From Granulicella mallensis (GTDB lineage: Bacteria > Acidobacteriota > Terriglobia > Terriglobales > Acidobacteriaceae), in assembly GCF_014203225.1 (NCBI RefSeq), contig NZ_JACHIO010000021.1, positions 1-64,000 on the forward strand: a stretch of DNA of 64,000 nt, given 5' to 3'. This document shows, piece by piece, positions 41,997-49,867 of the stretch. Numbering within the stretch: the first letter of the stretch is position 1; the number at the start of each line of letters is the position of its first letter. The translations under genes and the position numbers were made by a program. The notes beneath the pieces are model-generated. The model was not told the DNA's origin. It searched no databases and was given only the letters and a program-made list of their open reading frames with translations.

Positions 41997-42872
41997 CTAG
42001 CTTTTCTCTCCGGGATCGGCAACCACAAGCTGGTTCTGCTCCCCAAGACCACCGATGCCCAGCCGGATCTTATTGCCGGGACGCAGATACACCGGCGGCT
42101 TCTGCCCGAGGCCGACGCCGGGAGGCGTGCCGGTCGAGATGATATCGCCGGGCTGCAGGCTCATGAAACGGCTGAGATAGCTGATGAGAAATTTGACGCC
42201 AAAGACCATCGTGCGGGTATTGCCATTCTGGTAGCGATGGCCATCGACCTCCAGCCACATATCGAGTGCCTGCGGGTCGGGGACTTCATCAGAGGTGACA
42301 AGCCACGGGCCTGTGGGACCGAAGGTGTCGGCGCTCTTGCCCTTCACCCATTGGCCTGTGCCTTCGAGCTGGAAGGCGCGCTCCGAGACGTCATTGATCA
42401 GGCAATAGCCGGCAACGCGCGAGAGCGCGTCTTCTTCTGACACATACTTCGCGGTGGTCCCGATGACGACGCCGAGCTCCACCTCCCAGTCGGTTTTCAG
42501 CGAGCCTCTTGGAATAACAATGTTATCGTCCGGCCCGGAGATGGATGATCCTGCCTTCATAAAGAGCACGGGCTCGGCGGGCACGGCCATGCCGGACTCC
42601 GCAGCGTGGTCCGAGTAGTTGAGGCCGATGCAGAGAAACTTGCCGGGCTGCGCAACGCACGAGCCGAAGCGCGGATTGCCCTCGACGACGGGCAGGCCGT
42701 TCAGGTCAAGCTGGGCGATGGCTTTGAGCGAATCGGGAGAGAGGAACTTGCCGCTCAGGTCGGGAACAACCTTGGAAAGATCGCGAATGGTTCCATCGGG
42801 TGCGAGGATGCCGGGTTTCTCCTGGCCTGCGGGGCCGTAGCGTAACAGTTTCAAGTCGTTGCTCCTTTGCAA
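41997..42872 (-). CDS. Fumarylacetoacetate hydrolase family protein
   Basis: A 291-residue enzyme of the FAH superfamily. Characteristic segments are FLCIGLNYSDHAAE, MKAGSSISGPDDNIVIP, DWEVELGVVIG (metal-binding Glu residues) and LISYLSRFMSLQPGDIISTGTPPGVG. Members hydrolyse or decarboxylate acylpyruvates and related acids. The exact substrate cannot be read from sequence. It lies upstream of, and in the same direction as, the FAD/Fe-S 2-hydroxyacid dehydrogenase, with a repeat between them, so a linked catabolic role is possible. Confidence 0.88.
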   Translation of the reverse strand: MQRSNDLKLLRYGPAGQEKPGILAPDGTIRDLSKVVPDLSGKFLSPDSLKAIAQLDLNGLPVVEGNPRFGSCVAQPGKFLCIGLNYSDHAAESGMAVPAEPVLFMKAGSSISGPDDNIVIPRGSLKTDWEVELGVVIGTTAKYVSEEDALSRVAGYCLINDVSERAFQLEGTGQWVKGKSADTFGPTGPWLVTSDEVPDPQALDMWLEVDGHRYQNGNTRTMVFGVKFLISYLSRFMSLQPGDIISTGTPPGVGLGQKPPVYLRPGNKIRLGIGGLGEQNQLVVADPGEKS

Positions 42873-42994
42873 TCGGTCGAATCAAATATGGTCCAGGGAT
42901 GCCCCTGCGACCGGCCGGGAGTTCGCAGGTTCCCGGCACTTCTATATCCAGCTTCATGATATCGCCGTCACGTTCGACCACTGGAGCGGTGCCC

Positions 42995-44581
42995 TCAGGT
43001 GGTCTCGTTCAGGTCGAGTTCACGCTCCAGTCTTCGCAGTACCGAGTCGCTGATGCGTCCCTCATCGCGCAGGTGGACCAGGATCTTTCTCTGTACCTTC
43101 AGCAGCTCCAGTGCGACCGCTTGCTGGCGTGCAAACTGCCTCGCATTCGTCCCGGTATCGCTGTGGCCGAGCACTGCGGCAAGACGCTCCCGATGATGCT
43201 CGGCGAGATCGTCATAGAACCTCGCAAACTCCGGCAGGTCATTTTCGCGGGCCTCTTCGATATGCTCCAGGGCCGCTTCCAGCATCAACCGTCGTGCTTC
43301 ACCTTCTTCTCGGTCCGGTTCGCCGGCTCCGCCCAGCCCCAGTGCCCGGACGAGTGGCGGAAGCGTCAGCCCCTGCAGCACCAGCGTCACGAGAATCACG
43401 CTGAAGGTCAGAAAGATAATCAGGTTACGGCTGGGAAACGGCTGGCCGTTCTTCATCGTCTCGGGAATGGAGAGCGCCGCTGCCAGCGAGACCACGCCGC
43501 GCATCCCGGTCCATCCTGTGACGAAGATCTGTTTTGCCGGAAGCATCGGCTCGTCCTGTTTCAGCAGCCGTCTGCGGATGAAATAGGCCAGATACGCCCC
43601 AGGATAGATCCACAGCAGCCGCAACGCGATGACCAGCGCACTGACTGCCGCGGCATCGACCATCAGGGTCACCTTGCTGTAGCTGTGCAGCCCGGCGAGG
43701 ACAAACGGGAGCTGTAGTCCGATCAGAACGAACACCAGGCCGTTCAGCACAAAGTCGATCGCGTTCCAGAGAGCATAGGCCTGCAGCCGCACGCCCGGCG
43801 AAAAGAAGCTCGCGCTCTTCCGGCTCAGGTAGAGGCCGCAAGCGACCACCGCGAGAACACCGGAGGCGTGGGCCTCTTCCGCCGCGATATAGGACGCATA
43901 GGCGGTCACGAGGCCGAGGGTCATCTCGATCGGCCCATCGTCGATGTGGAGCTCAAACCAGTGCACCACCCAACCCACGACGATTCCGATGCCGATACCC
44001 GCCACCACCAGGTAGATCAACCGCAGTGCCCCTGCGCCGAACGAGGGCGTTGTGCCGTTCACCACCATGGCTACGCCGAACTCCAGCGCCAGCAGGCCGG
44101 TGGCATCGTTGACCAGGCTCTCTCCTTCCAGGATGTCGGTGATCCGCTGCGGCAGCCCCACTCGTTTTGCGATGGAGGTTGCGGCGATGGCGTCGGTGGG
44201 CGCTACGATCGCGCCCAGGACGAATCCCGTGCGCCAGTACAGAAGCGAAAATAGCCGTTCCCCGGCCAGCGCCACGCCGAGCACGGTAAAGCCGATGAGG
44301 CCGAACCCCATCAGAAAGATGGTCACGATGTTGTAGCGGAAGTCGCGCCACGAGGTCTCCCAGGCGGCGTGAAACAGCAGCGGCGGCAGCACGGCGAGGA
44401 AGACCATGTCCGGGTTCAGGCTGATCTTCGGCAGGCCGGGTATAAAACTGACCAGCAGCCCGGCGATGACCAGCACGATCGGATAGGCCACCTTCAGCCT
44501 GCGGGCCAGATCGCCGAAGATCACCACAAAGAGCAGCAACAGCAGAAAGACTGTTTCTATCCCTCGTATTCCTTCGTGCAT
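42995..44581 (-). CDS. Na+/H+ antiporter, CPA1 family
   Basis: A 528-residue inner-membrane protein with about 12 hydrophobic helices. The transport-site segment is VGAIVAPTDAIAATSIAKR-like (ATDAVA-type motif with the ion-binding Asp), and DATGLLALEFGVAM carries the second family motif. The C-terminal 130 residues are a charged cytosolic tail. I use ATG at 44581 because GAGGAGGT lies directly upstream; a longer ORF runs into a repeat. It exchanges Na+ for H+ across the membrane. Specificity for Na+ over K+ is inferred from family only. Confidence 0.9.
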   Translation of the reverse strand: MHEGIRGIETVFLLLLLFVVIFGDLARRLKVAYPIVLVIAGLLVSFIPGLPKISLNPDMVFLAVLPPLLFHAAWETSWRDFRYNIVTIFLMGFGLIGFTVLGVALAGERLFSLLYWRTGFVLGAIVAPTDAIAATSIAKRVGLPQRITDILEGESLVNDATGLLALEFGVAMVVNGTTPSFGAGALRLIYLVVAGIGIGIVVGWVVHWFELHIDDGPIEMTLGLVTAYASYIAAEEAHASGVLAVVACGLYLSRKSASFFSPGVRLQAYALWNAIDFVLNGLVFVLIGLQLPFVLAGLHSYSKVTLMVDAAAVSALVIALRLLWIYPGAYLAYFIRRRLLKQDEPMLPAKQIFVTGWTGMRGVVSLAAALSIPETMKNGQPFPSRNLIIFLTFSVILVTLVLQGLTLPPLVRALGLGGAGEPDREEGEARRLMLEAALEHIEEARENDLPEFARFYDDLAEHHRERLAAVLGHSDTGTNARQFARQQAVALELLKVQRKILVHLRDEGRISDSVLRRLERELDLNETT

Positions 44582-44695
44582 CGTGACCTCCTCGGCGGAC
44601 TGTCCTTTTTTGTCTTCAACAGACAACGAAGCTGTGCGTTCCAGTATCTCCTGTTGCTGCCGCTGTTGTTGCTTATTTCTCGTCGTTGTTGTTGC

Positions 44696-44880
44696 CTGTT
44701 TTTCGTCGTCATCCTGAGCGGTACGCGAAGGACCCCCGCATTCTGCACGATGCCAGAGGAAGCGAATACTGCCTGTGCAGGCAAAGCTGGCCGCACTCTC
44801 TTTGCGCAGCCGAGGCATAGGTGGCAGCGCCAATGCGGAGGTCCTTCGCCTACGGCTCAGGATGACGACGAAAAACAAGC
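44696..44880. repeat. Inverted repeat, family A (full copy)
   Basis: Left TTTTTCGTCGTCATCCTGAGC and right GCTCAGGATGACGACGAAAAACAA-type arms, both with GGACC/GGTCC-CCGCATT inner parts. It takes up about half of the gene-free stretch 44582-44927, between the divergent antiporter and metallochaperone genes; a TTGTTGCTG-rich run precedes it. Confidence 0.8.
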
Positions 44881-44918
44881 AATCACGAAATTTGCAACTC
44901 CACTATTGCTTATGTATT

Positions 44919-44932
44919 CTCATTATTATGAG
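44919..44932. promoter_or_regulatory. Possible Zur/Fur-type site at the COG0523 start
   Basis: CTCAT-TATT-ATGAG is a 5-4-5 inverted repeat covering the start codon, inside an AT-rich stretch, TTATGTATTCTCATTATT. It shares ATTCTCATT with the better box at 49708-49730. A Fur-family regulator is encoded nearby at 47361-47738. Tentative. Confidence 0.35.
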
Positions 44933-46148
44933 TGGAACCGTGAAAACCCTCCCCACCACCGTGCTCTCCGGCTTCCTCGGTGCCGGCAAAACGACCCTGC
45001 TTAATCACGTGCTGAACAATCGCGCGGGAATGCGCGTTGCCGTAATCGTGAACGACATGAGCGAGATCAACATCGACTCGCAGTTGATCGCGCAGAGCGG
45101 CGCGGGGTTGAGTCGCACCGAAGAGAAGCTCGTCGAGATGACCAACGGCTGCATCTGCTGCACCTTGCGCGACGACCTGCTGCAGGAGGTCTCGCGCCTC
45201 GCGCGCGAAGGCCGCTTCGACTACCTCCTGATCGAGTCGACCGGCATCTCCGAACCCCTTCCCGTGGCGGCGACGTTCACCTTCATCGACGAGACCGGCA
45301 AGTCGCTCTCTGAGGTCGCCAAGCTCGACACGATGGTCACCGTGGTCGATGCCGCCAAGCTATTGCAGGACATTCGTTCCATTGACGACCTTCGCGACCG
45401 CGAGCTGGCGTTGAGCGAGGACGACGAGCGGTCGCTCTCCGACCTGCTGATCGACCAGATCGAGTTCGCCAATGTGCTGGTTATCAACAAGACCGATCTT
45501 GTCAGCGAGGAAGAACTGAAGCGGCTCGAAGCTATCCTCGAACACCTGAACCCCGGCGCGGAGCAGGTTCGTTCCGTGCGCGGCGAGGTTCCGCTCTATA
45601 GCATTCTGCACACCGGTCTCTTCGACATGGACGAGGCCGAGAGCTCCGCCGGCTGGATTCGCGAGTTGAATAATCGCCACACGCCTGAGACCGAAGAGTA
45701 CGGCATCGCAAGCTTCGTCTACCGCGCGCGCAGGCCGTTTCATCCCGACCGCCTTGAGCAGCTGACCAACGGCGGCTTCCCCAATGTGCTCCGCGCCAAG
45801 GGCTTCCTCTGGCTCGCCTCCTGCAACGACGACCTGATCCTCTTCTCGATCGCGGGCGCAACGCTTACGGTTGAGCCGCAGGCGCAATGGCTCGCCGCGG
45901 GAGACCCCGACGAAGAGCACGACCCCGATACCAAGGAGTACATCGGCAGGGTGTGGGAGCCGGAGTTCGGCGACCGCCGCCAGGAGATCGTCTTCATCGG
46001 CGCCGATATGGATCGTGCGGCCCTCGAAGCACAGATGAATGCCGCGCTGCTTACGCCTGCAGAGATGGCAGGCGGTCCGCAGGCATGGAAAAAACTCAGC
46101 GATCCGTTTGCGGAGATGTTCCGCGATCGCGAACCTGTAGAGGCATAG
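44928..46148 (+). CDS. COG0523 (CobW/YeiR-like) G3E GTPase, probable zinc metallochaperone
   Basis: A 406-residue GTPase. Walker A is [10 protein letters not shown] (residues 14-23), the metal-binding motif is GCICCTL (CxCC, about residue 72-78), and the base-recognition loop is VINKTDLV. The C-terminal CobW_C domain follows (about 265-380) with an acidic/His patch, [12 protein letters not shown]. Proteins of this group insert zinc into targets under zinc shortage. It is followed at 10 and 3 bases by rpmB and rpmG paralogues, a classic Zur-regulon arrangement. I start at ATG 44928 (MSGTVKTL), as earlier codons lie in a repeat. Confidence 0.88.
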   Translation: MSGTVKTLPTTVLSGFLGAGKTTLLNHVLNNRAGMRVAVIVNDMSEINIDSQLIAQSGAGLSRTEEKLVEMTNGCICCTLRDDLLQEVSRLAREGRFDYLLIESTGISEPLPVAATFTFIDETGKSLSEVAKLDTMVTVVDAAKLLQDIRSIDDLRDRELALSEDDERSLSDLLIDQIEFANVLVINKTDLVSEEELKRLEAILEHLNPGAEQVRSVRGEVPLYSILHTGLFDMDEAESSAGWIRELNNRHTPETEEYGIASFVYRARRPFHPDRLEQLTNGGFPNVLRAKGFLWLASCNDDLILFSIAGATLTVEPQAQWLAAGDPDEEHDPDTKEYIGRVWEPEFGDRRQEIVFIGADMDRAALEAQMNAALLTPAEMAGGPQAWKKLSDPFAEMFRDREPVEA

Positions 46149-46158
46149 GAGAAGACGC

Positions 46159-46386
46159 ATGGCAAAGGTATGTCCCATCACGGGCAAGCGAACGGTCACC
46201 GGCAATAACGTCTCGCACGCCAACAACAAGACGCGCCGCCGCTGGGAGCCCAACCTGCAACTGAAGCGCATCTGGATCCCCAGCGAGAATCGCTTCGTGC
46301 GCATGCGCGTCAGCGCACGAGGAATCCGCACGATCCAGAAGCTCGGGATAGAAGCCGCGCTGCTCAAAGCAGCAAAGAGAGGTTAA
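46159..46386 (+). CDS. rpmB: 50S ribosomal protein L28, zinc-free (C-) form
   Basis: A 75-residue ribosomal protein starting [28 protein letters not shown]. It has the single N-terminal Cys of E. coli-type L28 and lacks the two CxxC pairs of zinc-ribbon L28. GGAGA lies before the ATG. It comes directly after the zinc metallochaperone gene, which suggests it is the low-zinc paralogue replacing a zinc form made elsewhere. Confidence 0.93.
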   Translation: MAKVCPITGKRTVTGNNVSHANNKTRRRWEPNLQLKRIWIPSENRFVRMRVSARGIRTIQKLGIEAALLKAAKRG

Positions 46387-46389
46387 GCA

Positions 46390-46542
46390 ATGCGAACGAT
46401 CATCAAGCTGGTTTCAACCGCAGGCACAGGGCACTTCTACACGACGACCAAGAATCCCAAGCTGCAGACCGGCAAGCTCGAACTGCGCAAGTACGATCCC
46501 GTGATCCGGAAGCACGTTCCTTATCGGGAATCGAAAGCCTAG
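46390..46542 (+). CDS. rpmG: 50S ribosomal protein L33, zinc-free (C-) form
   Basis: A 50-residue protein: [20 protein letters not shown] ... [21 protein letters not shown]. This is the L33 sequence with the two CxxC zinc-binding pairs replaced (STAGT and PVIRK), that is, the C- form. It starts 3 bases after the L28 stop, so the three genes are one operon. In the cluster it would be made when zinc is scarce. Confidence 0.93.
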   Translation: MRTIIKLVSTAGTGHFYTTTKNPKLQTGKLELRKYDPVIRKHVPYRESKA

Positions 46543-46623
46543 AGTCTGTTCTCTTGTCCTGATGCTTCTGTCGTGGCTCGTGTTTTGTGTCGCGTTTCAT
46601 GCCGGTATTGCCTCTACGGTCGG

Positions 46624-46683
46624 ACATCGCGCGAAGCGCGACAACGCTGACGCTTTAGCGTCAGCGGACGGAGGGAGCCGTGC
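46624..46683. repeat. REP unit (partial) after the L33 gene
   Basis: Contains GCGCGAAGCGCG, CTGACGCTTTAGCGTCAG (a perfect palindrome) and GGACGGAGGGAGCCG, the units of the 18.4-kb and 58.2-kb elements, but only the left half. Confidence 0.65.
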
Positions 46684-46780
46684 ACTTAACGAAACCATCT
46701 CCAACGAAATCGCCCAATCCAAACGACGCAATCCCAACCAAGCAACAAACGCCCCACAATCTCAACCAGGTCCCCACCGC

Positions 46781-47440
46781 ATGCCCGTCAGCCCACCGCC
46801 CAGGCAATATCTTTCGAACGCCATTCGAAAGTGTGGCAGCGCGCTCCTGCATCAGCAGTGCTGGCTCTGGGGACAGGACATCAAACGCGCTGAAGGCAAT
46901 CTGCTCCTGGCCCACGGCTTCGAGCGCATACGTCCGCCCGACGGCGTAGCGGGCTCCAGCCAGTACACCCTCGCGGTAGCAGACGATCTCAGCGTCAGGC
47001 TCTGGGGGTTCGGCATCTACTTCGGAGCGGGGACGGGAATCTTCCTGAACCGCTTTGAGTTCATCCCTCGCGAAGCCCGAAGGTCCGATCTCTGGCAGGC
47101 GCGGGAGATGACCGCCCTGCCAAGAGCCAGGGATTTTTCTCTGCTCGCGCAGACATTGCGATGGATCGGAGCCTACGAGGCCTGGGTTCTTCGCACGCTC
47201 GGGCCGGAGCATCGAAAGGCATGCCTCGTCGGCTGGCCTGGTGCCGCTACGAGTCACTGCCTGATCGCCGAAGCCTGGAATGAGCTAGCTGCACAGGTCG
47301 AGAGATCACAGCCCATTCCAGGCGCCGCGGGTTGCCGCATCGCGCCAGCCAAGGGACGGCTTACTTACAATCCGCGCACACCCCGTAAAGAAAGAACTCA
47401 TGGCCGGTCACGCGAAAGCCGCGCGGCAACTTCGGCTTAA
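46781..47440 (+). CDS. Conserved-looking protein of unknown function in the zinc cluster
   Basis: About 219 residues starting MPVSPPPRQYLSNAIRK. The core (LLHQQCWLWGQDIKRAEGNLL to NRFEFIPREARR) is rich in Trp, Gly and aromatic residues and reads like a real fold. I do not recognise the family. Upstream codons of the longer ORF run through a REP unit, so the start is placed at the first Met after it; no good Shine-Dalgarno is present. The last 80 bases overlap the convergent fur-type gene. Confidence 0.6.
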   Translation: MPVSPPPRQYLSNAIRKCGSALLHQQCWLWGQDIKRAEGNLLLAHGFERIRPPDGVAGSSQYTLAVADDLSVRLWGFGIYFGAGTGIFLNRFEFIPREARRSDLWQAREMTALPRARDFSLLAQTLRWIGAYEAWVLRTLGPEHRKACLVGWPGAATSHCLIAEAWNELAAQVERSQPIPGAAGCRIAPAKGRLTYNPRTPRKERTHGRSRESRAATSA

Positions 47441-47738
47441 CCGGTACGCCACAGCCCTGCATCTCAAACACCTTGCCGCACTCGTTGCAGTGGAAGTGAT
47501 GGTGATGTTCCTTGCCGGCCACTTCGTAGCGCGTCGACTCCCCGGGAATCTCCACCGGCGTGAGCCACTTGTCCTCCACCAGCGAACCGATGTTGCGATA
47601 CACCGTGGCAATGCTGATGCCCTCTACCTCTTTTTGAGCATAAGAGAGCGTCTCGTCCGGCGAGAGGGGGCGGTCCGCATGAATGAAGGCCGCTCGAATC
47701 GCATCTTTCTGACGTGTTTTACGTGACTGTATAGGCAT
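47361..47738 (-). CDS. Fur-family metalloregulator, candidate Zur
   Basis: A 125-residue regulator. An N-terminal winged helix (TVYRNIGSLVEDKWLTPVE) is followed by the metal-sensing region EHHHHFHCNECGKVFEM and the second Cys pair CADCK at the C-terminus; the two CxxC pairs hold the structural zinc. Linkage to the COG0523 chaperone and zinc-free ribosomal proteins favours zinc sensing (Zur) over iron (Fur) or peroxide (PerR), but sequence alone does not decide. Length is that of short Fur proteins. Confidence 0.85.
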   Translation of the reverse strand: MPIQSRKTRQKDAIRAAFIHADRPLSPDETLSYAQKEVEGISIATVYRNIGSLVEDKWLTPVEIPGESTRYEVAGKEHHHHFHCNECGKVFEMQGCGVPVKPKLPRGFRVTGHEFFLYGVCADCK

Positions 47739-47838
47739 GACTCTCTCTCCTCCACTGAATTCAATTGGAGTGTTTCACTGGTTGATCGCGGTATAGCTGG
47801 TTCTATATTAACGCGAATCGACTCGCGGCTGGCCTCTC

Positions 47839-48693
47839 TTACTTTTCTTTCTGCCTTGGAGCATTCAACTCGATCTCGAAGATGTGCGGCCAAAGCTTGC
47901 CGGTGAGGAAGAGATGGTTGGTCTTCGCGTCATACGCAATGCCGTTCAACACCGCCTCCGGGTCGGTCCTTTGATCGGGCGGCAGCAGCATGCTGAGGTC
48001 GAGCCAGCCAACGACCTTTCCCGTCTGTGGTGAGATGCGAATGATGCGGTCGGAGTGCCAGATATTTGCGAAGATCTCTCCGTGGATGTACTCCAGTTCA
48101 TTCACGTTCTGAACGGGGACTCCGTTCTCCGTCACCTTCAGACGGCGGGTCTCGCGGAACGTGTGAGGATCGAAAAAGCGCAGCGTCGGAGATCCATCGC
48201 TCCGTATGAGGCTCGTTCCATCCTGCGTCAGCCCCCATCCTTCGCCGTCGTAGTGAAAGGTGCGCAGGAGATGGAAGTTGGAGCGGTCATACACAAAGCC
48301 TGTCTGGGTCTGCCAGGTCAGTTGGATCACCTCGTTCTGCCAGACCGTAATCCCTTCGCCAAAGTAGGTGTCCGCAATATTGAGATTCCGCGTAATCGCA
48401 CCGGTCTTCGGATCGATCGCCCGCAACGTGGAGTGCCCCTTCAACCCCGTGCTCTCATACAGCATGCCGTCCGCATAGACGAATCCTTCGGTGAAGGCCC
48501 GTGGATCGTGCGGATAGACATGGACGATGTGGAAGCTGTCCGCCTTCGTGGGAGCATCCGCCGGGAGAGCATGCATCCGTGAGCTGGAAAGTGCGCAGGA
48601 AAGAAAGACAAGCCCGAGAGTCGCAGGCAGTAGCCAACCCCCTCTCTTGCGCTGACCAGGCCTGCTGGAATCAGTGTGCTGCTTTGGTATCAC
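47839..48693 (-). CDS. Glutaminyl-peptide cyclotransferase (beta-propeller type)
   Basis: A 284-residue exported enzyme of the plant/bacterial glutamine cyclotransferase family, which turns N-terminal Gln into pyroglutamate. Family segments: HIVHVYPHDPRAFTEGFVYADGMLYESTG, SLIRSDGSPTLRFFDP, NVNELEYIHGEIFANIW and VLNGIAYDAKTNHLFLTGKLWPHIFEI. A signal anchor, WLLPATLGLVFLSCALSSS, is near the N-terminus. I start it at GTG 48693, overlapping the lgt stop by 23 bases, because the longer ORF lies inside lgt. Probably translationally coupled to lgt. Confidence 0.85.
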   Translation of the reverse strand: MIPKQHTDSSRPGQRKRGGWLLPATLGLVFLSCALSSSRMHALPADAPTKADSFHIVHVYPHDPRAFTEGFVYADGMLYESTGLKGHSTLRAIDPKTGAITRNLNIADTYFGEGITVWQNEVIQLTWQTQTGFVYDRSNFHLLRTFHYDGEGWGLTQDGTSLIRSDGSPTLRFFDPHTFRETRRLKVTENGVPVQNVNELEYIHGEIFANIWHSDRIIRISPQTGKVVGWLDLSMLLPPDQRTDPEAVLNGIAYDAKTNHLFLTGKLWPHIFEIELNAPRQKEK

Positions 48694-49555
48694 GTTCAGT
48701 GCTCCAGGCGTCCGGGGAATCTTGTGCGGTCCTGCGGGCGCGCCATACTGCGAGCGCGATTCCGGCCACAATCATGGGGATCGTCAGCAACTGGCCTTTG
48801 CTCATCCAGCCCCAGAATACAGGCTGGCCTACATCCGGCTCGCGCCAGAACTCGTCGATGAAACGGCCGATGCCATACAGCGCACACACCGCACCGGTCG
48901 TGAATCCCGGCCGTGGATGGCTGCGATAGAGCCATCGCGCCACGAGAAACAGCAGCAGGCCTTCGATCGCCGCGGCGTAGAGTTGGCTGGGATGGCGAGG
49001 CACCTCCATGCCGTTGACCAGCGGCGATCGCGGAAAGATGACAGCCCAGGGAACGGTCGTTGGACGTCCCCACAGCTCGCCGTTGATGAAGTTGGCGATC
49101 CGCCCCAGGCCGATCGCCAGCGGACCGGCAACGACGGCAGCATCCAGAAAGAACCATGGATTGAGCTTCCGTTGCCAGGCAAAGACACAGATCCCCAGCA
49201 CCATGCCCAGAATGCCGCCATGGCTGGACATGCCGCCGTTCCAGACGGCGAAGACCTGTAGCGGATGATGGCTGATCTCGTGAAAGTCGTACAAGAGGCA
49301 GTAGCCCAGCCTGCCGCCGACGAGCAGCCCGGCCGCCCCATAGATAATCAGCGTGTCGACCTGGTGGAGCGAAACCGGAAGCCGTCCCTGGCGCGACCAC
49401 CTCGAAAAAAGATACGCGGTAAGCAGAATTCCCAGGGCGTAGGCGATGCCATACCAGCGAATCCCAAGGCCACCCGAAAAGTGAATGATCCAGGGATCGA
49501 GATTGTCGACCCAGTACTGCCGTGGAGCGGCCATGGCGAGGGAAGAAAGATTCAT
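48671..49555 (-). CDS. lgt: Prolipoprotein diacylglyceryl transferase
   Basis: A 294-residue inner-membrane enzyme with seven hydrophobic helices that attaches diacylglycerol to the lipobox Cys of prolipoproteins. Signatures are HGGILGMVLGICVFAW (about residue 113), the essential Arg/Asn/Glu region in GLGRIANFINGELWGRPT, and HPSQLYAAAIEGLLLF. Length and order are those of E. coli Lgt. The cyclotransferase gene overlaps its 3' end. Confidence 0.94.
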   Translation of the reverse strand: MNLSSLAMAAPRQYWVDNLDPWIIHFSGGLGIRWYGIAYALGILLTAYLFSRWSRQGRLPVSLHQVDTLIIYGAAGLLVGGRLGYCLLYDFHEISHHPLQVFAVWNGGMSSHGGILGMVLGICVFAWQRKLNPWFFLDAAVVAGPLAIGLGRIANFINGELWGRPTTVPWAVIFPRSPLVNGMEVPRHPSQLYAAAIEGLLLFLVARWLYRSHPRPGFTTGAVCALYGIGRFIDEFWREPDVGQPVFWGWMSKGQLLTIPMIVAGIALAVWRARRTAQDSPDAWSTERDTKAAH

Positions 49556-49707
49556 CGAACAGGCCAGCCGAGTGCTTGCGCCGGAGTCGCGAGGGAGAAG
49601 TACAGCATGCCGGGAGTCGCCGCCGCGCCTGCGAACCTTTGCGAAAACGTGCGTCTAACGGTCAAAGACCTCATTCCAGCATCTTCCACCGGGAAGCAGG
49701 ATATGTC

Positions 49708-49730
49708 AATGCGAATGAATTCTCATTTGC
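49708..49730. promoter_or_regulatory. Fur-box-like palindrome upstream of the phosphoesterase gene
   Basis: GCGAATGA-ATTC-TCATTTGC (49711-49730) is an 8-4-8 inverted repeat with one G-T mismatch, resembling the TGAGAAT..ATTCTCA pattern of Fur boxes. It lies about 138 bases before the ATG at 49868, in the gene-free region 49556-49867, which otherwise shows nothing. Could make the gene iron- or zinc-responsive. Confidence 0.5.
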
Positions 49731-49867
49731 GTAAAGGTTGAAGAAGAGGCACGCTCCCGTGGCATTCCTGTTTCTATGGCGTTGATCTCGCCACCGTATA
49801 ATCACGTTCTACCTTGAGCGCGGCAGGGCAGCAAACGCAGGGCTCCGAGGACGGGAGGAATGAATAG

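Noticed and set aside
42995-44878. Longer 627-residue form of the antiporter
   Set aside because: The extra N-terminus is translated repeat sequence. A strong GAGGAGGT precedes the internal ATG at 44581.
46661-47257. 198-residue minus-strand ORF
   Set aside because: Opposite the 46781-47440 protein, whose aromatic-rich sequence looks more like a real protein; the minus frame starts in a REP unit.
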